A stretch of 64,000 nucleotides of DNA, taken from an uncultured Eubacteriales bacterium. GTDB taxonomy: Bacteria; Bacillota; Clostridia; Oscillospirales; Oscillospiraceae. Shown piece by piece: positions 43,440 to 51,076 of this stretch. The stretch spans positions 1-64,000 of the forward strand of contig CASFNR010000011.1 in NCBI GenBank assembly GCA_949296115.1, written 5' to 3'. The notes beneath the pieces were generated by a model. That model was not told the DNA's origin. It was given only the letters and a program-made list of their open reading frames with translations, and made no database searches. Position 1 is the first letter of the stretch, and each line of letters begins with the position of its first letter. Position numbers and translations under genes: made by a program.

Positions 43440-44264
43440 TTAAGATTCCATTTCCCGGAGCAGGGCGATCTCCTGTTGGTACCCGGGAAGCTCATTGGGC
43501 GTTTCCAGAATCATAGGCTTGTCCTTCAGCACGGGATGGTTCACAATCCGGCGGAAGGTTTCCAGTCCCAGGCTGCCTTCTCCCAGGCAGGCATGCCGGT
43601 CCTTGTGGCTGCCGAAGGGATTTTTGCTGTCGTTCAGGTGCAGCGCTTTCAGCCGGTTCAGTCCAATCACCCGGTCGAACTCCGCCAGCACCCCGTCCAG
43701 ATCGGATACAAGGTCATAGCCGCCGTCATAGACATGGCAGGTGTCCAGGCAGACCCCAACCTGGGCGCTGCCCACAGCGTCCAGAATCGCCTGCAGTTCC
43801 TCAAACCGCCCGCCGATTTCACTGCCCTTTCCCGCCATGGTTTCCAGCAGCACCGTCACCGGGTAGTCATGGCGCAGGGCCTGACGCAGAGCCTGGGCGA
43901 TCTGCTCGATTCCCGCCTGGGCTCCCTGTCCCACATGGCTGCCCGGGTGAAAGTTATAAAAGTTTCCCGGCAGAGCCGCCATCCGGCGCAGGTCATCCGC
44001 CAGCACATCGGCAGCGAAGGCTCTGGCCTCCGGGTCTGCGGTACACAGGTTCATGGTATAAGCTCCATGGGCTACCAGTTTTCCGAAACCGTAGTCTTCC
44101 AACAACCGCACAGCCTTGGCCGCATCGGCGGGATCTTCCTGTTTTGCTTTGCTTCCCCGGGGATTCCGGGTAAAAAAAGCGAAGGTGTTGGCCCCGATGG
44201 ACCGGGCCGTCTCCACCATGGCCGCCGCACCTTTCCCGGCGGACAGATGACATCCAAAATACAT
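43440..44264 (-). CDS. nfo: Endonuclease IV (AP endonuclease)
   Basis: A 274-aa zinc-dependent TIM-barrel AP endonuclease for base-excision repair. Metal-binding motifs: 'NFHPGSHVG', 'VTVLLETMAGKGSEIG', 'VCLDTCHVYDGGYD' and 'HLNDSKNPFGSHKDRHACLG'-type loop residues. I start at the ATG at 44264 (GAGGAGG), giving 'MYFGCHLSAGKG'. Own promoter at 44289-44317. Confidence 0.95.
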   Translation of the reverse strand: MYFGCHLSAGKGAAAMVETARSIGANTFAFFTRNPRGSKAKQEDPADAAKAVRLLEDYGFGKLVAHGAYTMNLCTADPEARAFAADVLADDLRRMAALPGNFYNFHPGSHVGQGAQAGIEQIAQALRQALRHDYPVTVLLETMAGKGSEIGGRFEELQAILDAVGSAQVGVCLDTCHVYDGGYDLVSDLDGVLAEFDRVIGLNRLKALHLNDSKNPFGSHKDRHACLGEGSLGLETFRRIVNHPVLKDKPMILETPNELPGYQQEIALLREMES

Positions 44265-44288
44265 AAAAATTGCCTCCTCTTTTTGGGC

Positions 44289-44317
44289 ATTATAGCACAT
44301 TCCTTGGAAAAATGCAA
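44289..44317 (-). promoter_or_regulatory. Promoter of nfo
   Basis: Minus strand: TTGCAT (44312-44317), 17-bp spacer, extended TGC-TATAAT (44289-44294). Confidence 0.75.
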
Positions 44318-44326
44318 ATTTTCCTC

Positions 44327-44355
44327 TTTCCGCTCCGGGTGCCCTGTGCTATAAT
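44327..44355 (+). promoter_or_regulatory. Promoter of the WYL regulator
   Basis: Extended TGC-TATAAT at 44350-44355 with a weak TTTCCG (44327-44332) and a 17-bp spacer. Divergent from nfo. Confidence 0.55.
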
Positions 44356-44384
44356 GGGGAAATCACGGGAAAAGGAGAGATTTC

Positions 44385-45368
44385 ATGCCAAAGTCTTATA
44401 ATCAAAAGCTGAAAATCTTCTATATTCTGGATTATCTGCAAAAAAACTCCCACCAGGATCACCCGGTGAGAGCGGCGGAGCTGCTGACCATGCTGGAACA
44501 GCAGCACAATATAACCTGCGACCGGAAAACGGTCTATTCGGACATTGCGGCATTGCAGGACTATGGGATTGACATTGTCTCTCTGCCTGGAAAAAACGGC
44601 GGATATTATATTGCCTCCCGGAATTTTGAACTGCCGGAGCTGAAGCTGCTGATCGACGCGGTCCAGTCCAGCCGTTTCCTCACAGAAAAGAAATCCCGGG
44701 AGCTGATCGAGAAGCTTTGCAGCCAGTGCAGCGTCTACGACGCCCGGCTGATGCGCCGGGATGTGCTGGTCAGCGGCCGAGTCAAAAGCATGAATGAAAC
44801 CATCTACTATAATGTAGATGCCATTCAGGAGGCCATTGCCGAAAACCGGCAGATTTCCTTCCGCTATTTTGATTATGGCCTGGACGGGAAGCGGCATTAC
44901 CGAAACCGGGATTACCAGGCCAGCCCCTACGGACTGTGTCAGGACCATGAAAACTGCTACCTGCTGGCCCACTCCCAGCGCCACGGCGTGACCGCCTATC
45001 GGGTAGACCGGATGAGCGAAATCCGCCAGCTGGACCAGATTCGCACCCCATGCCCGGAGCTTTCCGGCAAAGCCCTGACGGAGCATGCCAACCGGCTGTT
45101 CCAGATGTACGCCGGGGAGCAGGCAGCGGTCAAGCTTCGCTTTCACCGCAGCCTCATCAATGCGGTAATTGACCGGTTCGGGCGGGATGTGATGCTGATT
45201 CCCGACGGGGAGGAGTATTTCGTCTTTACCGCCCAGGTGGCGGTTTCCCCCATGTTCTTAAGCTGGGTTATCGGTTTCGGTGCCAAGGCCAAAATTCTCC
45301 ACCCGCAGAGTGTGATTGACGCCTGTCAGACCCTGTGCCGGGAGGCCATGGCCCAGTACGACCCCTAA
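44385..45368 (+). CDS. WYL-domain transcriptional regulator (YafY type)
   Basis: A 327-aa regulator. N-terminal HTH_11 ('KLKIFYILDYLQKN', 'RAAELLTMLEQQHNITCDRKTVYSDIAAL'); central WYL domain ('IQEAIAENRQISFRYFDYG', 'YQASPYGLCQDHENCYLLAHSQRH'); C-terminal WCX part. WYL domains sense nucleic acids or small ligands. It is divergent from nfo, so a DNA-damage or stress link is possible. Its stop overlaps the convergent lipoprotein gene by 4 bases. Confidence 0.9.
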   Translation: MPKSYNQKLKIFYILDYLQKNSHQDHPVRAAELLTMLEQQHNITCDRKTVYSDIAALQDYGIDIVSLPGKNGGYYIASRNFELPELKLLIDAVQSSRFLTEKKSRELIEKLCSQCSVYDARLMRRDVLVSGRVKSMNETIYYNVDAIQEAIAENRQISFRYFDYGLDGKRHYRNRDYQASPYGLCQDHENCYLLAHSQRHGVTAYRVDRMSEIRQLDQIRTPCPELSGKALTEHANRLFQMYAGEQAAVKLRFHRSLINAVIDRFGRDVMLIPDGEEYFVFTAQVAVSPMFLSWVIGFGAKAKILHPQSVIDACQTLCREAMAQYDP

Positions 45369-45859
45369 ATCAGAGAGAAGGAGTCAAATACATCGCTCCA
45401 GACAATCTGGCTGGTCTTGGTGGTGTCTGCGTCCCGGAGAACGGACATGCAGTAGTGGAAGTCTCCGTCATCCAGAATCACCGCCCGTCCCAGCCGGTCC
45501 CCGTTCTCCCCTGCGCTGGCCCAGACAAATTCATAGCGGTCTGCATCCCCCTGCTGGGTTCGGACGAGGGTTACGTTGTCCCGGCTGTAGCCGCTGAGGT
45601 GCTCCACCGTGGCGTTCAGATCGCCGGCTGACAAAGTCTCGATGATGATTTCATAATCGTCGCTGAGGTAAACCTGTTCGCTGTCGCTTTCCAGCACCGG
45701 AGCCAATGCGCCATCGGGCAGATTCACCGAAATCTGCCGGGGCTGCGCCATCACGGACTGCACCCATTCGTCGGCAATGGTTTCCAACGTGGGTTCCGCC
45801 TGGCAGCCCCAAAGCATCAGCCCCGCTGCCAGTACCGCCAAAATCCAGCCTTTTTTCAC
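45365..45859 (-). CDS. Hypothetical lipoprotein
   Basis: A 164-aa exported lipoprotein: signal 'KKGWILAVLAAGLMLWGC' with a lipobox Cys at residue 19. The mature part is acidic ('DSEQVYLSDDYEIIIETLS', 'EHLSGYSRDNVTLVRTQQGDADRY'); it ends with 'WSDVFDSFSLI'. I start at the GTG at 45859, AGGAGG being 7 bases upstream. I do not recognise a known domain. Back to back with the DUF1294 gene, 26 bases apart. Confidence 0.8.
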   Translation of the reverse strand: MKKGWILAVLAAGLMLWGCQAEPTLETIADEWVQSVMAQPRQISVNLPDGALAPVLESDSEQVYLSDDYEIIIETLSAGDLNATVEHLSGYSRDNVTLVRTQQGDADRYEFVWASAGENGDRLGRAVILDDGDFHYCMSVLRDADTTKTSQIVWSDVFDSFSLI

Positions 45860-45885
45860 GGTAATCCCTCCTGAAAGGAAAATCA

Positions 45886-46149
45886 ATGGTCAAACTTTTT
45901 CTGCTCTACCTGCTTTTAATCAATGCGCTTGGCCTGCTGCTTATGCTGGCGGACAAGCAAAAGGCGAAAAAAAATCGCTGGCGCATCCCGGAGCGCACCC
46001 TGATGACGGTAGCCGCCCTGGGTGGCAGCCTGGGCAGCCTGATCGGAATGTACGCCTTCCGGCACAAAACCCGTCATCGGAACTTTGTGGTGGGGGTGCC
46101 GGTTCTGCTGGCTCTGCAGCTGCTGGTTCTTTGCCTGTATTTTGGATAA
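45886..46149 (+). CDS. DUF1294 membrane protein
   Basis: An 87-aa protein with three helices: an N-terminal 'FLLYLLLINALGLLLMLADK', a basic motif 'KAKKNRWRIPERTLM', then 'AALGGSLGSLIGMYAFRHKTRHRNF' region and a C-terminal helix. This is the DUF1294 pattern. AAAGGAAAA ribosome site. Function unknown. Confidence 0.88.
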   Translation: MVKLFLLYLLLINALGLLLMLADKQKAKKNRWRIPERTLMTVAALGGSLGSLIGMYAFRHKTRHRNFVVGVPVLLALQLLVLCLYFG

Positions 46150-46150
46150 A

Positions 46151-46187
46151 AAACACATCCACCGGCTTCGCCGGTGGATGTGTTTTT
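46151..46187. terminator. Bidirectional terminator
   Basis: A near-perfect 16-bp stem (46151-46166/46170-46185) with a TTC(G) loop, A tract on the left and T7 on the right. It serves both the DUF1294 gene and the convergent CPBP gene. Confidence 0.9.
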
Positions 46188-46188
46188 T

Positions 46189-47142
46189 TCACAGAAAAAG
46201 CAGGGAAATCATATTCGCCGCCATCAGCGCAATCAAAGCAAGCACGCCGGAATTGGTAAAGAAGCATTTCAGGCACCGTCTGTCAATCCATTCCGATTGC
46301 AGGTAGCTCCGCACCTCTCTCCATCTCAGCACCAGGACCACCAGGGACGCCAGGGCAAAACCGCCGAAAATCACGAAATAAAACATGTTCTGCAGTACCA
46401 CAGGCAGATTCTCTGTCAGCCGGGTCAGAAGATCCGCCAGCACCAGGTTGTTGAACAAATGCAGCACCACCGCCCAGATCAGGGAATGCTCCACCGTCAC
46501 ATACCCCAGCACCAGTCCCACCAGGAAGGCGTACGGGGTCTGGAGCAGATTGCCGTGGAACAGGCCGAACAGCGCCGCCGACCCCAGAATGGCAAACCGC
46601 TTGCCATAGGGCCGCAGCGCATCCAGCACCACCCCCCGGAAGAGGATTTCCTCGGACAGCGGCGCCAGAATTCCCATGTAGACGAACATGCTTATGGTGT
46701 CCGCACTGCCGGAAACACTGTCCATGGTCTCCATCACGGACAAGCCGAACCCATTGAGCAGGGCTTCCAGCAGGCCAATCCACAAGCTGTTCAGAAGCTG
46801 AATCCCAATGCACAGACTGAGCAGCGCCACAAAATCACCGGTCTGCATGGGCCGATTCCGCCGGGTGAATAATTCCCGGAAATAGTCGCTGCCCTTCCAT
46901 CCCTGCAGGATCACGGCCCCGACCGCAATGGCGCAGATATAGCCCCAGGCATTGTCCAGCAGGGCATCCGAATCCCATCCCATGCCCGTTCCCACAGACA
47001 GAGATCGAATCATTTGACCAAGCATATCCGTCACCACTGCCACAACAACCATCAGGTTCAGAATGCCGTAATAGCACAAAAGCATCCAGCCAATTCCGGA
47101 AAACTTCCGGCGCAAAAACTTATTGATCTGTCTTTCTTCCAT
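46189..47142 (-). CDS. CPBP-family intramembrane glutamic protease
   Basis: A 317-aa polytopic membrane protein with CPBP/ABI motifs: 'APLSEEILFRGVVLDALRPYG' (EExxxR, here split by residues), 'ALFGLFHGNLLQ' and 'EHSLIWAVVLHLFNNL'. These Glu and His residues form the active site of Rce1-like glutamic proteases. I use the ATG at 47142 (GGGGAG); the reading frame is open far upstream but only this start fits. It overlaps the COG2509 flavoprotein gene by 23 bases. Confidence 0.9.
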   Translation of the reverse strand: MEERQINKFLRRKFSGIGWMLLCYYGILNLMVVVAVVTDMLGQMIRSLSVGTGMGWDSDALLDNAWGYICAIAVGAVILQGWKGSDYFRELFTRRNRPMQTGDFVALLSLCIGIQLLNSLWIGLLEALLNGFGLSVMETMDSVSGSADTISMFVYMGILAPLSEEILFRGVVLDALRPYGKRFAILGSAALFGLFHGNLLQTPYAFLVGLVLGYVTVEHSLIWAVVLHLFNNLVLADLLTRLTENLPVVLQNMFYFVIFGGFALASLVVLVLRWREVRSYLQSEWIDRRCLKCFFTNSGVLALIALMAANMISLLFL

Positions 47143-48715
47143 AAGTCTCCCCCAACACCGCCTCTGCGGTGACGATTCCATCAATGGCGGCGGACATGAT
47201 TCCCCCGGCGTAACCGGCTCCCTCCCCAGTGGGGTACAGCCCCGCCACGGCCGGGGACTGGCGATTCTCTCCCCGGAGAATCCGCACCGGAGAGGAACTC
47301 CGGGTCTCCGGGGCGGTGAGTACCCCCTCCAGTGCGGCAAAGCCCTTCAGCTTGCTGTCCAGCAGAGGCAGCGCCTGGCGCAAAGGCTGGGCAATGGCTT
47401 GCGGCAGGACCTGGCACAAGTCCCCCCAAACCACGCCGGGGCGGTAAGTGGGCGCCACCCCCGCCGGGCCGGTGCTGGGCCTTCCTGCCAGAAAATCCCC
47501 CACGGTCTGGGCGGGAGCCCGGTAGCTGCCGCTGAATTGGTATGCCCGCCGCTCGATTTCCCGCTGCCAGTACATTCCCCCCAGCGTCCCCGGGTAGGGG
47601 AACTGGCTGGGATTCACCGTCACCAGCAGCGCCGCATTGGCATTCTCCCCGCCACGGTCCGCTAAGCTCATACCGTTGGTCACAACCCCCTCCGGCTCGC
47701 TGGCTGCCGCCACCACATAGCCGCCGGGGCACATGCAGAAGGTGTATACCGTCCCCTCCGGCAGGTGCTCCACCAGCTTGTAATCCGCAGGAGGAAGGGC
47801 CGGGTTTTCTCCGCCGTACTGGGCCAGGTCAATGGTCCGCTGCTTCTGCTCAATCCGCACCCCCATGGCGAAGGGCTTCGGTTCCATGGGCACTCCCAGG
47901 TCATTCAGCAGTTCAAAGGTGTCCCGGGCGCTGTGGCCGATGGCCAGAATCACCTGACCGCAGGGGATGGTTTCCCCGTCGGCGGTTGTCACACCGGAGA
48001 TTTTTCCGGCGTGAATGTTCAATCCGGTGACCTGGGTACGGAACCGGACTTCCCCGCCCAGTTCCTCAATCCGATGGCGCAGGTTCTGCACCACCGTCAG
48101 CAGCACATCCGTGCCCACATGGGGCTTGGCGTCGTAGAGAATGTCCTCCCCTGCCCCCGCTTTCACGAATTGCTCCAGAATCCAGTGAATCCGGGGGTTG
48201 TTCACGCCGGTGTTCAGCTTGCCGTCGGAGAACGTCCCGGCGCCCCCCTCCCCAAACTGGACATTGCTGGCCGGGTTCAGCTCTCCCCCGGCGAAAAACC
48301 GTTCCACCGTTTCGTGCCGGGTTTTTGCATCTTCCCCCCGCTCCAGCACCAGGGGCTTCCACCCCGCCAGGCTGAGAATCAGAGCGGCAAACATGCCCGC
48401 CGGACCAAATCCGATGACCACCGGCCGCTGGGCCGGGGGCGTGGAAGGCTTCGGCGGCGCATAGTAGGACACCGGAGCCAGGGCCGCCCGTTTGCAGCCG
48501 CTCTGACGGAGAATTTTCTTTTCATTTCCCTCCACCGCCACGTCCACGGTGTAGATGATTTTCACATCCGGCTTCTTCCGTGCGTCCACACTCCGGCGGA
48601 CAATCCGCAGCTGCCGGACCTTGGAATTGGAAATTCCCAGCATCCGGGCCGCCTCAAACTGAAGCTGGTGGGCATTGTGCTCCGGCGGCAGGGCAATATC
48701 CCGCAGTCGTATCAT
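47120..48715 (-). CDS. COG2509-type FAD-dependent oxidoreductase
   Basis: A 531-aa flavoprotein. N-terminal ~95 residues form an extra domain ('LPPEHNAHQLQFEAARMLGI', 'RRSVDARKKPDVKIIYTVDV'). FAD-binding 'PVVIGFGPAGMFAALILS' comes next, then 'SNVQFGEGGAGTFSDGKL' and a C-terminal 'GEGAGYAGGIMSAAIDGI'. Start ATG at 48715 (GGGAGG), overlapping the stop of the next flavoprotein upstream (ATGA). Substrate unknown; annotated widely as an NAD(P)/FAD-dependent dehydrogenase. Confidence 0.9.
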   Translation of the reverse strand: MIRLRDIALPPEHNAHQLQFEAARMLGISNSKVRQLRIVRRSVDARKKPDVKIIYTVDVAVEGNEKKILRQSGCKRAALAPVSYYAPPKPSTPPAQRPVVIGFGPAGMFAALILSLAGWKPLVLERGEDAKTRHETVERFFAGGELNPASNVQFGEGGAGTFSDGKLNTGVNNPRIHWILEQFVKAGAGEDILYDAKPHVGTDVLLTVVQNLRHRIEELGGEVRFRTQVTGLNIHAGKISGVTTADGETIPCGQVILAIGHSARDTFELLNDLGVPMEPKPFAMGVRIEQKQRTIDLAQYGGENPALPPADYKLVEHLPEGTVYTFCMCPGGYVVAAASEPEGVVTNGMSLADRGGENANAALLVTVNPSQFPYPGTLGGMYWQREIERRAYQFSGSYRAPAQTVGDFLAGRPSTGPAGVAPTYRPGVVWGDLCQVLPQAIAQPLRQALPLLDSKLKGFAALEGVLTAPETRSSSPVRILRGENRQSPAVAGLYPTGEGAGYAGGIMSAAIDGIVTAEAVLGETYGRKTDQ

Positions 48716-49926
48716 TCTTCGTTCCTCCCGGCGCTGCGCCCCGCCAAACGGCCGGAGCTCCACGCCCATTGTAAATTGTATCCGCCGCAGTCCCCATCAA
48801 TGTCCAGCACCTCTCCGCAGGCATAAAGACCGGGCACCAGGCGGCTTTCCATGGTGGTTTCCTCAAATTCCGCCGTCAGAATTCCTCCGGCGGTGACCTG
48901 GGCGCTGTCCATGCCCAGAGGCTCCGTCAGGCTGACGCAGAAGCCCTTTGCCGCTGCCGCCGCCTGGGCCAGTTCCTCTTCCCCCAATTCCCGAATCCAT
49001 CCGTTCAGGGAGATTCCGGCAGCCTGGGTCAGCACCCGGCCCAGCCGGTTATGGAGAATTCCCGTGAACAGCTCCGAATTGGGCAGCGGGGTGGACTTCC
49101 GGCGGCGCAATTCCGCCAGCAGTTCCGTTTCTTCCACATGGGGCAGAAAATCCAGCCGACAGTTCCAATCGCCCCCGCCCTGGCAGGCATCCCGGGAGAT
49201 TTCAAACATCACCGGCCCCGACAAGCCGTACTCTGTAAATTGCAGTTCTCCCACGCTTTCCCGCATCCGGGTTTCTCCCCGGTAAATGGCAGCCCGGCAA
49301 TTGGCCCGGACACCCTTCAGCGCCGACACTCCGCTCCAGCCGGTTTTCACTTGAACCAAAGCCGGACGCAGCCGGGTGCACTTGTGTCCAAAGGAGCGCA
49401 GCAGCTGGTAGCCGGACATGCAGCCCCCCAGCTTGGTCCCTGCCAGGCCGCCGCAGGCAATGATGAGTCTGTCGCACATCAGACGCTCTTCCCGGGATTC
49501 CACCCGGAAGCCTTCGGCGTTTTTCCGAACCTTGGTCACTTCAAAGCCCAGTTTCACCTGAATATTGGGCCTTTCCAGAGCAAAACGCAGCACATCCACC
49601 ACGGAATTGGCCTGATCGGAATAGGGGTATACCCGCCCCGACGGTTCCGCCACGGTGAACAGGCCAAGGCCCCGCATCCAGGTCAGCACCGCCTCCGGCG
49701 GGAACTGCGTCAATGCGTACCGGGCAAACCCCGGTTCCTCCCCATGATAGCCCCCTTCCAGGGCGTGAAGGTTCGTCAGATTGCACCGTCCGTTTCCCGT
49801 GGCCTGAAGCTTCCGGCCCACCCGGGCCTGCCGCTCCAGCACAACCACCTGATTCTCACCCGATTCCGAGGCAGCCAGGGCCGCAGCCATTCCCGCCGCA
49901 CCGCCGCCGATAATCCCGATTACCAT
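48712..49926 (-). CDS. BaiN/HI0933-family NAD(P)/FAD-dependent oxidoreductase
   Basis: A 404-aa flavoprotein: N-terminal 'IGIIGGGAAGMAAALAA' dinucleotide fold; 'RVGRKLQATGNGRCNLTN' HI0933 signature; 'ACGGLAGTKLGGCMSGYQLL'; C-terminal 'YACGEVLDIDGDCGGYNLQWAWSSG'-region. Relatives include BaiN, a flavin enzyme tied to bile-acid dehydroxylation, but most members are uncharacterised. I start at the ATG at 49926 (GGAAAGGA). Coupled to the COG2509 gene by a 4-base overlap. Confidence 0.92.
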   Translation of the reverse strand: MVIGIIGGGAAGMAAALAASESGENQVVVLERQARVGRKLQATGNGRCNLTNLHALEGGYHGEEPGFARYALTQFPPEAVLTWMRGLGLFTVAEPSGRVYPYSDQANSVVDVLRFALERPNIQVKLGFEVTKVRKNAEGFRVESREERLMCDRLIIACGGLAGTKLGGCMSGYQLLRSFGHKCTRLRPALVQVKTGWSGVSALKGVRANCRAAIYRGETRMRESVGELQFTEYGLSGPVMFEISRDACQGGGDWNCRLDFLPHVEETELLAELRRRKSTPLPNSELFTGILHNRLGRVLTQAAGISLNGWIRELGEEELAQAAAAAKGFCVSLTEPLGMDSAQVTAGGILTAEFEETTMESRLVPGLYACGEVLDIDGDCGGYNLQWAWSSGRLAGRSAGRNEE

Positions 49927-49954
49927 AGCTGTGTCCTTTCCGCTGTTTTCCGCT

Positions 49955-49983
49955 ATTATACTCCACAACCTGCTCCGGTACAA
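49955..49983 (-). promoter_or_regulatory. Promoter of the flavoprotein-CPBP operon
   Basis: Minus strand: TTGTAC (49978-49983), 17-bp spacer, perfect TATAAT (49955-49960). Confidence 0.7.
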
Positions 49984-50037
49984 GAAAAACTTCTTTTCAT
50001 CCCCAAAAAGATGTGGTATACTATCCCCGGTGATACC

Positions 50038-50823
50038 ATGAATCGAAACAATATTGACAAAATCGCCCAGACCAGCCAGGACCGCCTGCTTCTGGCCAAG
50101 CTCTGGGATAAAATTCAGGCGGGCATTCAGCGGAGCATTCCCGCCCACACCTGCTTTCTCTCCCCCCGGGAACTGGAAATGGCCCGGTATCTTTTCGGGG
50201 AGCCGGAGGGACTTTTCTCCTTCGGCGGCTACCCGGAGGCGGAGCGGAAAATGCTGGTTTACTTACCGGACTATCTGGAGGAAAGCTGGCTGATGACGCA
50301 GGACAGCCCCTGCGTCTGTCTCCGGGCCGGCTTCTATCAGGGGGACAGCCCCAGTCACCGGGACTTTCTGGGCGCTCTGATGGGCGTAGGCATCGGACGG
50401 GAAACCGTGGGGGACATCTGCGTGGGAGAAAAAAACTGCGACTTTTTTGTAACGGAAGAAATTGCCCCCTATGTTTTGCAAAATTTCACCTCCGCCGGCC
50501 GAGCCCATGTCCATCTGGAACGAATTCCCCTGGAAAGCGCCAACATCCCGGAGCCGGAAGTGAAGGAAATCCGGGATACCCTGGCCTCTCTCCGGCTGGA
50601 CAGCGTGGTGTCCGCCGGTTTTCGCATCGGACGAAGTTTGGCAGCCCAATACATCGGGGCGGGCAAAGTCAGCGTTGACGGCCTGCCCTGCGAAAAATCC
50701 GACAAGCCGGTCCCCCAGGGAGCCAAAATTTCCGTCCGGGGACTGGGCAAAATCTGCTTGGTTACCGTAGGCAGCCGGACAAAGAAAGACCGCATCAGCG
50801 TCATCATTCATCGTTATGTGTGA
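50038..50823 (+). CDS. YlmH-type S4-domain RNA-binding protein
   Basis: A 261-aa protein. The N-terminal ~170 residues match YlmH ('FLSPRELEMARYLF', 'HRDFLGALMGVGIGRETVGDI', 'CDFFVTEEIAPYVLQNF'). A C-terminal S4 domain covers ~180-240 ('FRIGRSLAAQYIGAGKVSVDG'). YlmH relatives bind RNA and ribosomes, with roles in division and ribosome rescue. I start at the ATG at 50038; an ATG at 50011 is possible, but a TATACT (50017-50022) lies between them. Confidence 0.88.
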   Translation: MNRNNIDKIAQTSQDRLLLAKLWDKIQAGIQRSIPAHTCFLSPRELEMARYLFGEPEGLFSFGGYPEAERKMLVYLPDYLEESWLMTQDSPCVCLRAGFYQGDSPSHRDFLGALMGVGIGRETVGDICVGEKNCDFFVTEEIAPYVLQNFTSAGRAHVHLERIPLESANIPEPEVKEIRDTLASLRLDSVVSAGFRIGRSLAAQYIGAGKVSVDGLPCEKSDKPVPQGAKISVRGLGKICLVTVGSRTKKDRISVIIHRYV

Positions 50824-50834
50824 GGGTTTCGAAT

Positions 50835-51038
50835 ATGAAAATGAACGAAGTCATTGCCAGAATCAACGAATTGGCCCATAAGGCAAAAAATGGCCCCCTG
50901 ACGCCGGAAGAGCTGGCAGAACGAGACAAATTGAGGAAAATCTATATCGACTCCGTCAAGGCCAACCTGGTGGGTGAATTGGAAAACACCTACATCCTCG
51001 GCCCCGACGGAAAAAAGCGGAAGGTGCAGCATAAGTGA
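50835..51038 (+). CDS. DUF896 (YnzC/UPF0291) family protein
   Basis: A 67-aa helical protein, 'NEVIARINELAHKAKNGPLT' then 'EELAERDKLRKIYIDSVKAN', the typical YnzC-type coiled hairpin. GAGGG precedes the ATG at 50835, 11 bases after the YlmH stop. In B. subtilis YnzC is a small SOS-induced protein near lexA; here the context is different and the role unknown. Confidence 0.9.
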   Translation: MKMNEVIARINELAHKAKNGPLTPEELAERDKLRKIYIDSVKANLVGELENTYILGPDGKKRKVQHK

Positions 51039-51076
51039 CCCTTTCCGAAGAACATCCCACTTTCAGGAGGAACACC

